From: Myxococcota bacterium
GTDB taxonomy: Bacteria; Myxococcota_A; UBA9160; SMWR01
Length of the DNA stretch: 64,000 nucleotides
Reading direction: 5' to 3'
Assembly: GCA_022447545.1 (NCBI GenBank)
Contig: JAKVBI010000004.1
Span: 21,642 to 85,641, forward strand
The translations under genes were made by a program, and so were the position numbers. Positions 25,304 through 33,935 of this stretch are shown here, piece after piece; position 1 is the first letter of the stretch, and the number at the start of each line of letters is the position of its first letter. The notes beneath the pieces are model-generated. The model had not been told where the DNA came from. It saw only the letters and a list, made by a program, of their open reading frames with translations, and did no database searches.

Positions 25304-26134
25304 GTGAACGCGCGCGACACCGACTTCAACCACATCGTGTCCATTTTCATGGACAGCTGCCGCTACGATTCCTGTGAAGCGGCCAGCACGCCCAACATTG
25401 ACCGCTTGGGCGCAATCGAGCGGCGCTACTCCTACGCTTCCTGGACTTCACCGTCCCATTACGCGTTCACCATGGGAATGCTTCCCCACAAGAGCCCCAA
25501 GCGCGTCTTCGCCTCTGAGGTCTACAAGGAGGAGTTCGCCCAGTGGTCCGAGCGAACCGGCGCCAAGGATCTCGAGTTCCGGGACTTCCTGCCCGAACTG
25601 TCACTTCCGAAAGTACTCAGTTCCATCGGCTATACGACCGTCGGCCGTGTTTCCATGCCCGTCCTCAACCAGGCGACCGGCATCGCGTATCACTTCGACG
25701 ACTACCAGTTGATGGACCACCACAACGACTTCGCGGGCATGGTCGAGGAGATCGAGTTCTCCGACGACGAGCCCTTCTACTACTTCCTGAATCTCGGTGA
25801 AACTCATTACCCCTACATGCTCTCGGACGAGAACCTGCCCCACATCTCGGGCGTCCACGGCGTGCTGAAATCGATGGACGAGGACCAGGACCACGGATCC
25901 GACGGATTCTTCGACATGAACCAGATGCGGGAACTCCACCAGCAGCAGATCCGCTGCGTCGAATACCTCGACGGCAAGATCGGCGAACTGATGGACAAGG
26001 CACCGGAAAACACCTACTTCATCGTCACCGCGGACCACGGAGAACTCTTCGGCGAGGAAGGCTACTTCGGCCACGGTCCCATCATCCACGATAAGGTATT
26101 CGAGATTCCCTTCGTCGAAGGGATGATCCCCTAG
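25304..26134 (+). CDS. Sulfatase-like / alkaline phosphatase superfamily protein
   Basis: 276 residues from a GTG at 25304. It has the superfamily metal-site skeleton: FNHIVSIFMDSCRYDS at the start, then SYASWTSPSHYAFTMGMLPH at the nucleophile loop, and FIVTADHGELFGEEGYFGHGP near the C-terminus, with the DHGE and HGP ligands. The canonical sulfatase C/S-x-P-x-R is replaced by TSPSH, so formylglycine chemistry is unlikely and a Ser or Thr nucleophile is expected (phosphoesterase-like). At 276 residues it is shorter than usual (about 450). It has no signal peptide. A sulfotransferase gene starts 17 bases downstream, so the two are probably co-expressed. Substrate unknown. Confidence 0.8.
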   Translation: MNARDTDFNHIVSIFMDSCRYDSCEAASTPNIDRLGAIERRYSYASWTSPSHYAFTMGMLPHKSPKRVFASEVYKEEFAQWSERTGAKDLEFRDFLPELSLPKVLSSIGYTTVGRVSMPVLNQATGIAYHFDDYQLMDHHNDFAGMVEEIEFSDDEPFYYFLNLGETHYPYMLSDENLPHISGVHGVLKSMDEDQDHGSDGFFDMNQMRELHQQQIRCVEYLDGKIGELMDKAPENTYFIVTADHGELFGEEGYFGHGPIIHDKVFEIPFVEGMIP

Positions 26135-26151
26135 CGGGGTCGCCCGCAGCC

Positions 26152-27066
26152 ATGTCTGGACCGCCTCCGATATTCGTGCTGGCGCCACCTCGGTCCTTCA
26201 CCTCACTCATCAACGCCATGCTGGGTCAGCACCCCGAGTGCTTCGGGCTGCCCGAACTGATGCTCTTCAACGTCGAGTACCTGGGTGAGCTATGGGAAGA
26301 GGTGACCGATGAGGTGGGTGCGGACAGCAACCGCCGCCACGGGTTGTTGCGCACGGTGGCCGAGCTCTACGCAGGCGAACAGACCTCCGCCTCGATCGAG
26401 CTGGCGAACCATTGGGCGGTACGCCGCAAGGACCGAGCGGCCTCCGAGATCTACCGCGAGATCCGAGACCGCGTCGCACCACTACGCATCGTGGAAAAGA
26501 GCCCCGCCTACACGATCGAAATTCGCCGCATGGAGCGTATGTACGAGACCTTCCCGGACGCGCGTTTCATCCACCTGGTGCGTCACCCGATCCCGCAATG
26601 CAACTCGGTCATGAACCTGAACCACGGCGTGTTCGCGCTCTTCGTGAACTCCATCGAGTACGGTGAAGAAGAAGCCCGGATCGAACCCCAGATTGCCTGG
26701 CACGACCTCAATATCAACATCCTCCGCTTTCTCGACCAGGTCCCCAAAGAGCAGCACATGCGACTCCGAGGTGAGCTGCTGATGGAGCGCCCGAGGGAGC
26801 ACCTCGCGGAAATCTGTCGCTGGCTGGGAATCCGGGATGACGCCGAAGCAGTGGATCAGATGATGCACCCGGAGCGCTCGCCCTTCGCGTGCTTCGGACC
26901 GGTGGACGCACTGTTCGGCAACGATCCGAACTTCCTCCGTCGGGCGACCTTCGAGCCTCACACCCCCAAGGTGCCACCGCTTGACGACCCGGTACCCTGG
27001 CGCGAAGATGGCAGAGGGCTGTTCCCGGAAGTGATCGAGCTCGCGCGCGCCTTCGGCTACCGCTGA
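26152..27066 (+). CDS. Sulfotransferase family protein (PAPS-dependent)
   Basis: 304 residues. The N-terminal PIFVLAPPRSFTSLINAMLG is the phosphosulfate-binding loop (PRS-x-T-S in place of the usual PRSGTT), and RFIHLVRHPIPQCNSVM is the 3'-phosphate motif (HLVRHP...S). VEKSPAYTIEIRRM lies between them and RLRGELLMERPREHLAEICRWLGI in the C-terminal half, a common arrangement for bacterial Sulfotransfer_3 enzymes. It would transfer sulfate from PAPS to a hydroxyl on a lipid, sugar or peptide. It follows the sulfatase-like gene by 17 bases. The acceptor is unknown. An orphan role in modifying the product of the downstream PKS operon is possible but unsupported. Confidence 0.85.
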   Translation: MSGPPPIFVLAPPRSFTSLINAMLGQHPECFGLPELMLFNVEYLGELWEEVTDEVGADSNRRHGLLRTVAELYAGEQTSASIELANHWAVRRKDRAASEIYREIRDRVAPLRIVEKSPAYTIEIRRMERMYETFPDARFIHLVRHPIPQCNSVMNLNHGVFALFVNSIEYGEEEARIEPQIAWHDLNINILRFLDQVPKEQHMRLRGELLMERPREHLAEICRWLGIRDDAEAVDQMMHPERSPFACFGPVDALFGNDPNFLRRATFEPHTPKVPPLDDPVPWREDGRGLFPEVIELARAFGYR

Positions 27067-27173
27067 GCCGGGAAAGGACAGCGAAGCGCTCCTGCACAGC
27101 CGCCGTTCTTCCGATGAGCGATGGATCGATGTGGGGGCGAAGCCCACCAGCCACTTGGACCCGAGGATCCAGC

Positions 27174-27614
27174 ATGTCGCGATCAGCCGACGACCCCCAA
27201 GTGAGCCGCGACCCCCACGCACCGGGGGACGCGGAGGAGCCGAGCCAGCGGCAGTACATCGGCGACATCGCCATCTCGCGCGCCGCCCAGGAGGCCTCGG
27301 ACACCACTCCCCTCCGTAAGGAATTGCGCCAGGAGCTGGTCCGCCAGTTCGTTCTCAAGAAGTTCCGCCGAAACCTGGACCGACACGTCGAACACATCAG
27401 CAGCAGCCGCGAATTGGCCGACACCGTCAAATACCTCTTCGACGAGCACGGTGAGCCGCCCCCCAACGCCCCCATCGAGGACATCATCGCCCGACGCCAG
27501 GAACTCGAGTCGCAGATCCGTTGGCTCGACGTGCTGGCCGGCGAACTTCGCACTCGCCTCACCAGTCTGCGTGAGATCGAGGAGGCCGCCCTCGAGCTGG
27601 TCGAGCAGGACTGA
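27174..27614 (+). CDS. Hypothetical protein with helical/coiled-coil C-terminus
   Basis: 146 residues from the ATG at 27174 (GAGGA upstream). The N-terminus is disordered and Pro/Asp-rich. A helical region follows (TTPLRKELRQELVRQFVLKK, then HVEHISSSRELADTVKYLFDEHGE) and a C-terminal coiled coil (RRQELESQIRWLDVLAGELRTRL, TSLREIEEAALELVEQ). No family recognised. It has no signal peptide or membrane helix. The esterase gene starts four bases after its stop, which suggests one transcript. Confidence 0.7.
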   Translation: MSRSADDPQVSRDPHAPGDAEEPSQRQYIGDIAISRAAQEASDTTPLRKELRQELVRQFVLKKFRRNLDRHVEHISSSRELADTVKYLFDEHGEPPPNAPIEDIIARRQELESQIRWLDVLAGELRTRLTSLREIEEAALELVEQD

Positions 27615-27618
27615 GCGC

Positions 27619-28596
27619 ATGCCGCGTCCTGCCACAAATCGCCGAGCGCGCTCGGCCCCGCGTCTGCGAGCATGCCTCGGTGCAGGGATCCTGATGGCAG
27701 CAAGCACCGGCTGCGCAGCGGGCGCCCAGAGTACCGACACTCTCCACAAACTCGACGTCGCCGGCATCGAACGCAGCTACCGGCTGTACGCACCAGCAAA
27801 GGCGGTGAAGAGGGCATCGGCCAACGGCCCTCCCCTCCCCCTGATGATCGTGCTCCACGGCGGCCTGGGAAACGCTCAGTCGATCGAGGACACCAGCGGC
27901 ATGGATCAGGTAGCGGACGACGGCGGATTCGTCGTCGCCTACCCAAACGGGACCGAGGGCTTGGGACGGATGCAGGGACGTCGGACCTGGAATGCGGGGC
28001 GCTGCTGCGGTATCGCAAGCCGCGAGAACGTCGACGACGTGGGCTTCATCGAACAGCTGATCTCAGAGATCGCGAACCAGTACCCCATCGATCGAACTCG
28101 GGTGTACGCTGTCGGAATCTCCAACGGCGGCATGCTCGCCTACCGCCTTGCCTGCGAGATCCCCGACCGCCTCGCCGCTGCGGTCGCGATCGCGGGCACA
28201 CTGGCCATTCCATCCTGCCCTTCCTCCAACTCCGTCGCCTTCCTCCACATTCACGGTGACGCAGACCGCAACATCCCGCTCCAAGGCGGACGCGGTAGCC
28301 GTGGCCTCGCACGTGTCGACCACCGCTCCGTCGCCGACTCGATCTCTGCGCTGACGAAGAATCGCGACTGTGAAACCAGCGAAAAGTCGCTGCCCAACGG
28401 CGACCGGGAAACGACCTACACCTGCCACAAGGGCGCGCCCGTCGAGGTCCTCATCCTTTCAGGTGCCAGCCACGGCTGGCCCGGCGCCGGGGGGCGCAAA
28501 GGTGCCGAAAGCAGCTTCCCTGCGAGTCAAGCCGCGTGGGACTTCGTCCGGAGCCACCAGAGCCACCGTTCCGAACCCAAACCGACGAGCGACTGA
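27619..28596 (+). CDS. Secreted PHB-depolymerase / feruloyl-esterase-like alpha/beta hydrolase (LpqC type)
   Basis: 325 residues from the ATG at 27619. The N-terminus has a basic start and hydrophobic signal (ACLGAGILMAASTGCAAG) with a possible lipobox (ASTGC). The catalytic domain shows the oxyanion segment MIVLHGGLGNAQ, the cysteine-containing WNAGRCCG motif, the nucleophile elbow VGISNGGMLAYRLAC (GxSxGG), FLHIHGDADRNIPLQGG with the acidic residue, and a C-terminal SGASHGWPG carrying the catalytic His. This order is diagnostic of the polyhydroxybutyrate depolymerase/LpqC family. It probably hydrolyses an extracellular polyester or feruloyl ester. It is convergent with the PKS operon end, 67 bases apart. 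Confidence 0.88.
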   Translation: MPRPATNRRARSAPRLRACLGAGILMAASTGCAAGAQSTDTLHKLDVAGIERSYRLYAPAKAVKRASANGPPLPLMIVLHGGLGNAQSIEDTSGMDQVADDGGFVVAYPNGTEGLGRMQGRRTWNAGRCCGIASRENVDDVGFIEQLISEIANQYPIDRTRVYAVGISNGGMLAYRLACEIPDRLAAAVAIAGTLAIPSCPSSNSVAFLHIHGDADRNIPLQGGRGSRGLARVDHRSVADSISALTKNRDCETSEKSLPNGDRETTYTCHKGAPVEVLILSGASHGWPGAGGRKGAESSFPASQAAWDFVRSHQSHRSEPKPTSD

Positions 28597-28663
28597 TTCC
28601 CAGCGCACCGCCACGCCATCTTCCTCGGAAGAGAATCCTTTGGGCAGGCAGCCGGGCTGAAGT

Positions 28664-31114
28664 TCAGGGTACCCAGGACCAGGCTTCGACGAAGAAGAAA
28701 CGGGTCAGTGCGCGAGTGAACACCCGCCACACCGGCTGGTCGTTGCCCTCGATCTTCGCGTAACCCGTCATACCGGTCTTCAAGCGGCCATCGGCGTTGT
28801 CAAAACGGCTGACCACCGTCACGAACTTTCCGATCTGCTCCTCGACCACATTCGCCTCGATCTCCACCACCTCGCCGCGAATCGGTTCGTGATGGTGGGC
28901 CCAGGTCCGTAACTCCACTTCACCACCCTGTTCGATGTGAGCGATGTCGGATTCCGGAATCTCGATGAGTGCCAGCACCTCACGATTGTTCTCGGCCTCC
29001 GCGTAGGCGCCTCCCGGCTCCAGAAACTCGCCGGTCCGCTGCTTCAGCCTCAGCGTCACCAACTGCCCGTCGAAGGGCATTCGCAGCTTCGCGCGCTCCA
29101 CGCGATCCCGATAGGCATCGCGCTCCACCCGCCAACGCCCCACCTTCGCTTCGATGGCACGGATCTCGTCACGTGGCGCTCCGGCCATCACGAGGGCGAA
29201 CTCCGCCTTCTCCTCGTCGATCCGCGCCACGTCAACCTCGGCCTGACGCCGCGCGGCCTCCACCTCCTCGAGGGATCCAGCGCGATTCTCGTAGAGACTC
29301 TTCAAGCGCAAATGCTCGGCCTTGCTGAACTCCGCACGAATCTCGGCCACCATGACGCCGCTGCGCGCCAACTCCACCTCTTCCGGCCGGGGGCGCGCTC
29401 TCAGTTCGTCCACGAGCGCCTGGTGTTCGGCCATGCGCTTCGCGGCACTGTTCATCTCGGCCTCATCCACGTGATGTGCGAGTTCGGCGACGACGGTGCC
29501 CTTTCTGAGACGCTCGCCGCCGTCGTAATAGACACGCTCGATGGTGCCAGCAACGTCCGACGTAATTGCCTGACGCTCGGCGGAAACGATGACGAACTCT
29601 CCGCTGGGCTCGTAGGGGTACGGCAAGAAGAGCACCACGATGAAGCCGACTACGGCGACCCTCAAGGCGTAGCTACGCGGTGTGGACGATGGCTTCTCGG
29701 CGTCACCCTCATGGCGTTTATGGAGGGTACGGTTGCGCCAGCGGTCGAGTTGCTCGGCGCGCTCGAGCGACTGAGCGATGCGACGAAGCTTCGAGGCAGT
29801 GCGAGCCAGCAGGAACCCCGTCAAGGCAACGATGATCAGAACACCCCCTGCACCGAGCTGGAACTCCAGCCACTGTGCAAGGATCTGGACCAGGAAGATT
29901 ACCGCCACCACCATGAAGGCAGCGGAGGTAAGCGCGTAGGCGGCCAGGGCCTCGCTTCCTGCCACCTGGTGGCGTCTCCCCCGCACGACGGAAAGGAGCG
30001 CGGTCAGCGACTTGCCTCGCAGGTTGGGCTCTTCGAGCAACGTGGCGAGCAACTGGTAGCCACTGCCCTTAGCCAGCGGGTTAGCAGAGAAGAAGAACGA
30101 CGCGGCACAGACCACCGCGAGGCCGAGACCGAAGGTCGCCAACGACCCGTTGGCTGCGCGCTCCGCGTACCAAAGGAGAACCGCGAGAGAGAAGAGGCAG
30201 AGCCGCGTGATCAGTGGCGCGGCGTGGAGCCACAGCAGTTCGGCCTTTCTCAATGGATCGACGTGCCCGATCCGCGGCACGAGGCGCGGCACAAAGCCCA
30301 GCGCAAGCACCAGATCGATGCTGCTCACGGTGGCCCGGAACTGCTGTGCGACCAGCGCCGTACAGACAGTCACCAGCAGGTTCACCGTCACGAGGCCGAG
30401 CAGGAGGTGCTCGATCAAACTGATTCCACCCAGCAACCGGGTCAGATCCTGCTGGATCAAGCCCGAGTAGCGAAGGCATACACCCGTGGCGGCCAGCAAG
30501 AGAATCGGCACCGCATAGACGGCATGACGCAGCGGACGGACGGCGGGCAGCACCCGTTGCAGCAGTGGCCGTGGATCGAAGAGTGAGAACGAGATCCTCT
30601 TGACGGTCTCGTCGATCCCCAGGACGTCGCGTACACCCCCTCGCTCCGGGCGCTCGGGCGATGGCGGGGCGGCCGGACCCGGAGCCGCAGCGGGAGCGGC
30701 TGGGCTGTCTCCAACCGGGGGATCCTGAAAATGCCGGGCGAGCAGTGGATGCTGCTCGGAAGTACGCGTGACGAGTTTCAGATTCGCCACATTCCCAAGT
30801 ACGCGATCGACCTCGTCGCGATCCATGTCGCGACCGAAACGCGTGCGAAACCCGTCGGCCAGCGCCTCGTAGCTCGAGTGATCGGGAAGAACCTCGAGGA
30901 GCCAGAACTGCTCGCCTTTCAGCCAGTGTTCCTCGCCGCTGCGCGGGTCACGAAGAACCACGTCGGACTCCACCGCATCGCCGACACGGTACGCCTGGAG
31001 GCGTGGTCGCAGAAGGGCCGGCAACGGAATGCGGGTCTCGTTCTGGCCGGAGGGGATCGACTCCCGACCGCTTCCGGCCGCGCCGTCACGTCCCTCGGCT
31101 TTGCCTTGGCTCAC
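28664..31114 (-). CDS. PqqD-like / degenerate site-2-protease-like membrane / HlyD adaptor protein
   Basis: 816 residues from a GTG at 31114 with GAGGGAGAG upstream. The N-terminus (about 30-125) is a PqqD-like winged helix (GEEHWLKGEQFWLLEVL, FRTRFGRDMDRDEVDRVLGNV). A Pro/Ala linker follows. The middle (about 190-480) has several membrane helices resembling M50 site-2-protease proteins, but the zinc HExxH is absent and the NPLxKxDGYYLLxDLLExPNLR hallmark is only partly kept (NPLAKGSGYQLLATLLEEPN). The C-terminal half is a HlyD-type periplasmic adaptor: EFVIVSAERQAITSDVAGTIERVYYDGGERLRKG, a long coiled-coil hairpin, then RMPFDGQLVTLRLKQRTGEFLEPG. Last gene of the PKS operon, 269 bases after the propeller gene, so it probably links product to export. 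Confidence 0.82.
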   Translation of the reverse strand: MSQGKAEGRDGAAGSGRESIPSGQNETRIPLPALLRPRLQAYRVGDAVESDVVLRDPRSGEEHWLKGEQFWLLEVLPDHSSYEALADGFRTRFGRDMDRDEVDRVLGNVANLKLVTRTSEQHPLLARHFQDPPVGDSPAAPAAAPGPAAPPSPERPERGGVRDVLGIDETVKRISFSLFDPRPLLQRVLPAVRPLRHAVYAVPILLLAATGVCLRYSGLIQQDLTRLLGGISLIEHLLLGLVTVNLLVTVCTALVAQQFRATVSSIDLVLALGFVPRLVPRIGHVDPLRKAELLWLHAAPLITRLCLFSLAVLLWYAERAANGSLATFGLGLAVVCAASFFFSANPLAKGSGYQLLATLLEEPNLRGKSLTALLSVVRGRRHQVAGSEALAAYALTSAAFMVVAVIFLVQILAQWLEFQLGAGGVLIIVALTGFLLARTASKLRRIAQSLERAEQLDRWRNRTLHKRHEGDAEKPSSTPRSYALRVAVVGFIVVLFLPYPYEPSGEFVIVSAERQAITSDVAGTIERVYYDGGERLRKGTVVAELAHHVDEAEMNSAAKRMAEHQALVDELRARPRPEEVELARSGVMVAEIRAEFSKAEHLRLKSLYENRAGSLEEVEAARRQAEVDVARIDEEKAEFALVMAGAPRDEIRAIEAKVGRWRVERDAYRDRVERAKLRMPFDGQLVTLRLKQRTGEFLEPGGAYAEAENNREVLALIEIPESDIAHIEQGGEVELRTWAHHHEPIRGEVVEIEANVVEEQIGKFVTVVSRFDNADGRLKTGMTGYAKIEGNDQPVWRVFTRALTRFFFVEAWSWVP

Positions 31115-31383
31115 ACACTCTCCCTCGCTAGCCCCACTCTTCTGTAACGGCTGTGCCGACGGGGTACCTTGAACGCGGAATGAGAGCAGGCCCCTATTTT
31201 TCGAGCCGTCCTCGATTCCCCCTAGGCCCAGGGTCAGGATTCGCGCCGGACTGCTTCTTGTCCGCTACCACGCGAACTTCAACAGCCAGAGTTCGAGCTC
31301 GTTGCCGCCTTCTGCCGAATCCTCGGCCTATGGGGTCTGGACCGCACGAGTCTCGCTCTTCTCAACCCGAGTGCGTCCGCGGC

Positions 31384-32835
31384 TTAACGCGCCCCGAGGA
31401 AGACCTCGCAGCCGCCGCGCGGGTTTGGCTCGTAGACCGTGCCTCCGACCGGGCATACCTTCGGCCCAAAGGGGTTGGCAGTCCCCAAAAACAGGCCATG
31501 CGGGGTCGAGACCATAGTCCGCAGGCCCATGTTGTATGGATTGCCCATTCCGTGGGTCGTGACCGGAAGCCAGTTCTCTCCATCGTGGCTGCGGTAGAGA
31601 TCAAAGCCCGCGTGGTGGTTGAAAAGAAAATCCTCGCCCAGAGAGTTCACCAGGTTCGCAAACATCTGGGGCCATTGCGCACGCCGCGCGTAGCCGAGCA
31701 CCACACTCCAGTCGAAGGTCGCCATGTAGAGCCAGCCCTGGTGCTCACACATGCGCCAGAAATACCCATTGAAGAAGTTGTCAAAGCCAGGCATGAATCC
31801 CGAGAGTGGCTCCTTCCGGCCGTCGGGCGTATCACGCGCCTGACCAACGATGAGATCCCAGCTGTTGTCCGGCCAGATACGGAGGAGTTCGGGCGCCGCG
31901 GGACCCACCTTGTTCTGGCGATCAATCCCTCCGCCCTGAATCGCGCTGCCCACGTAGAGTGCTCCGCGGAAGGGATACATGCTGAGTGCCACCTGGTTGT
32001 GCACGCCGCGGTAGGCTCCATATTCGATCACCTTCTCGAATTGATACGGGGGCTCACCCTCCATGGGAGAGCGCCAGATCTGGAAGCCCTCGAGGTTGAA
32101 AGTTCCCGCATAGAGGTAGTCGCCGAAGGCTGCCATCTCAAAAATGGTCTTGTTCCCCTCGTCACCGAAGCCGAATTCCGAAACCGGCGCCCAGTGCCCC
32201 TCGGCGGGATCACGGCTCTCGTAGATGATCGAGTGCGAAGAAACGTTGGGGTTGCCACCGCGGGAGCCCGCAGGAGTTGTGTAGAGGCGGCCTTTGAAGG
32301 GCGTCAAGTTCCGGATGGTCGTCACGGGAAGTCCGCAGAGACCCGGCGGGCAGGTGGGCGAGAAGGTTTTGCCGTCCTCGGTGCGCAGCAGGTTCGGCCC
32401 GGGACCGCGGGCCGGCGACCAGGTGCTGACGTAGAGGGCTGGATCGTCGTCCGGCGTGGCGCGGTAGACCGCCATGCCGCGGCAGCCCAGCTCGCGAGGA
32501 ATCATCGCACCGTCGCTCCCTTCAATGAGGGGCGACTTGAGGACGCGCGTCCAGGCGTCCTCACCCGGGCTGTACTGCCAGATTTCCGCACGCAGGTCGA
32601 GGGTAAAGGGGTCTTCCGGACACTCCACGGGCCACGGGTCCATGCCGATGGGAAGCCGCTTCTTCATCAGCGGAAAGTTGCCCCGCATGGTGGCGACGTA
32701 GAGGTGCTCCTTGAACCAGGCCATGGAATGCGCGTAGGCATTTAGCCCGTCACCGAAGCCCCCGCGAGCAATCAGGCGAAAGTCGCGATCGTCGAGACCG
32801 CGCGTCATGCCGAGACGATTGATCTCCGGTTCCAT
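31384..32835 (-). CDS. Propeller-like protein of the PKS operon (function unknown)
   Basis: 483 residues. The start is ATG 32835, immediately preceded by an in-frame GTG (32838). There is no signal peptide. The sequence has repeated beta-strand units with Tyr/Gly patterns seen in six- or seven-bladed propellers: HLYVATMRGNFP, ALYVSTWSPARGPG, RLYTTPAGSRGG, YLYAGTFNLEGFQIWRS, ALYVGSAIQGGG, WLYMATFDWSVVLG, and a final GLFLGTANPFGPKV. The recurrent [L/Y]Y-[V/A/M]-[A/G/S]-T motif marks the blades. It sits 22 bases after the hydrolase gene in the PKS operon and so probably binds or processes the product or acts as a scaffold. I do not recognise a named family. Confidence 0.72.
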   Translation of the reverse strand: MEPEINRLGMTRGLDDRDFRLIARGGFGDGLNAYAHSMAWFKEHLYVATMRGNFPLMKKRLPIGMDPWPVECPEDPFTLDLRAEIWQYSPGEDAWTRVLKSPLIEGSDGAMIPRELGCRGMAVYRATPDDDPALYVSTWSPARGPGPNLLRTEDGKTFSPTCPPGLCGLPVTTIRNLTPFKGRLYTTPAGSRGGNPNVSSHSIIYESRDPAEGHWAPVSEFGFGDEGNKTIFEMAAFGDYLYAGTFNLEGFQIWRSPMEGEPPYQFEKVIEYGAYRGVHNQVALSMYPFRGALYVGSAIQGGGIDRQNKVGPAAPELLRIWPDNSWDLIVGQARDTPDGRKEPLSGFMPGFDNFFNGYFWRMCEHQGWLYMATFDWSVVLGYARRAQWPQMFANLVNSLGEDFLFNHHAGFDLYRSHDGENWLPVTTHGMGNPYNMGLRTMVSTPHGLFLGTANPFGPKVCPVGGTVYEPNPRGGCEVFLGAR

Positions 32836-32860
32836 CACCAGATGGTCGGCTCCTCTCCCG

Positions 32861-33931
32861 TCAAGAAGTCAGTGCAACCGAACGGCCGGTGACGTCCGCG
32901 AGGTAGCGATTGAGTTTTGCCCGAGCCTCGTCGGCCCCAGAGAAAGGCCCTTGCATACCACCCTCCCGCGTGTCGAAGTACCAGGCACCTTGATACCGCT
33001 GCAGCCGATCGCTGCGGAATCGGCGGACCTCCTGTTCACCGCGACGCGGCGAGGCCGGCTGTGCGAGTTCTCCAGCGGCCAGAGCACGTTGCCCCCGGAT
33101 CACCTCCTGGGGCCGAGTCATGGGGAAGAAATGACCCGCCTCTCGGACGCGGCGAAAATGAGCGTGGGGCCAGATGGAGAGCAGCCGTTGCCCCGTCGAC
33201 ATGGCTGGGGACTCCTCGCCATACATCGCCAGCAGGGGCAGAGACAACTCGGAGAGGCGCTCGAGCGGCAGGTTGTCGTTACCAGTGAGTTCCTGCTCGG
33301 CACTCGTCTCGTCGAGAAGTTGAAACCACTGGTTTGCAGTTCGGGCGCTACAGCCCCCGGACAGTGGATTCACCAGGCCCTGTAACTCCTCGGGGATCGG
33401 TTCACCCCGCAACCGCAAACCCGCCACAACCTTCAGCAGCCGGTAACCGAAATAAGGGTCCTGGGTATCGAGGGCGATGTCGTGGCGGTCCAGGATTTGA
33501 CGGCACCTGCCGTCCGGATCCCAGTCCTCTCGGTCGGCATCTTCGCGCACGGCACCGATGTGGGAGTCGGCCAACAGCAGGCTGAGGAAGCGCTCCTCCG
33601 CGCGGCACGCAAAGTTCAGCGCCACGACACCGCCGAAGCTGTGAGCCAGGAAGTGTGCCCGTTCGATGCCCAACTGGTCGAGCAGCGCTTCGAGATCACG
33701 CGCGAGGTCCTCGGGCGCGTAGCCTGAAGCCGTGCGTTCAGAGCGACCGTGCCCACGCAGATCATAGAGCGTGACCCGGTAATCACGATTCAGCTCCGGG
33801 GCGACCTGTAGGTACCAGAAGGCCAGGTTGGTCGCGAGGCCATGGATCATCACGATGTCTTCGGCCTCGGGATCCTCGTGGTCCAACTGGACGAAGTTCA
33901 CCCGCGCGCCGTTGGCCAGCACCACACCCAC
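32861..33931 (-). CDS. Alpha/beta hydrolase with C-terminal DUF6316-like domain
   Basis: 356 residues. The start GTG at 33931 is chosen because GGAG sits seven bases upstream and it begins 4 bases after the stop of the upstream gene. The N-terminal alpha/beta-hydrolase domain has IVMIHGLATNLAFWYLQ, VTLYDLRGHGRSERT, the nucleophile elbow LAHSFGGVVALNF, and a C-terminal EAGHFFPM catalytic His, matching esterase or thioesterase-type enzymes. After about residue 295 comes FRSDRLQRYQGAWYFDTREG then GPFSGADEARAKLNRYL, a WYFxTREGxxxGPF-type module seen as DUF6316. In a PKS operon such a hydrolase often releases or edits the acyl chain as a type II thioesterase-like enzyme. Confidence 0.83.
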   Translation of the reverse strand: MGVVLANGARVNFVQLDHEDPEAEDIVMIHGLATNLAFWYLQVAPELNRDYRVTLYDLRGHGRSERTASGYAPEDLARDLEALLDQLGIERAHFLAHSFGGVVALNFACRAEERFLSLLLADSHIGAVREDADREDWDPDGRCRQILDRHDIALDTQDPYFGYRLLKVVAGLRLRGEPIPEELQGLVNPLSGGCSARTANQWFQLLDETSAEQELTGNDNLPLERLSELSLPLLAMYGEESPAMSTGQRLLSIWPHAHFRRVREAGHFFPMTRPQEVIRGQRALAAGELAQPASPRRGEQEVRRFRSDRLQRYQGAWYFDTREGGMQGPFSGADEARAKLNRYLADVTGRSVALTS

Positions 33932-33935
33932 ACCG

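Noticed and set aside
28937-30586. Rightward 549-codon frame
   Set aside because: Antisense to the PqqD/HlyD gene; low-complexity His/Gln/Arg, no family signals.
31153-32745. Rightward 530-codon frame
   Set aside because: Antisense to the propeller-like gene, which fits operon spacing and blade motifs.
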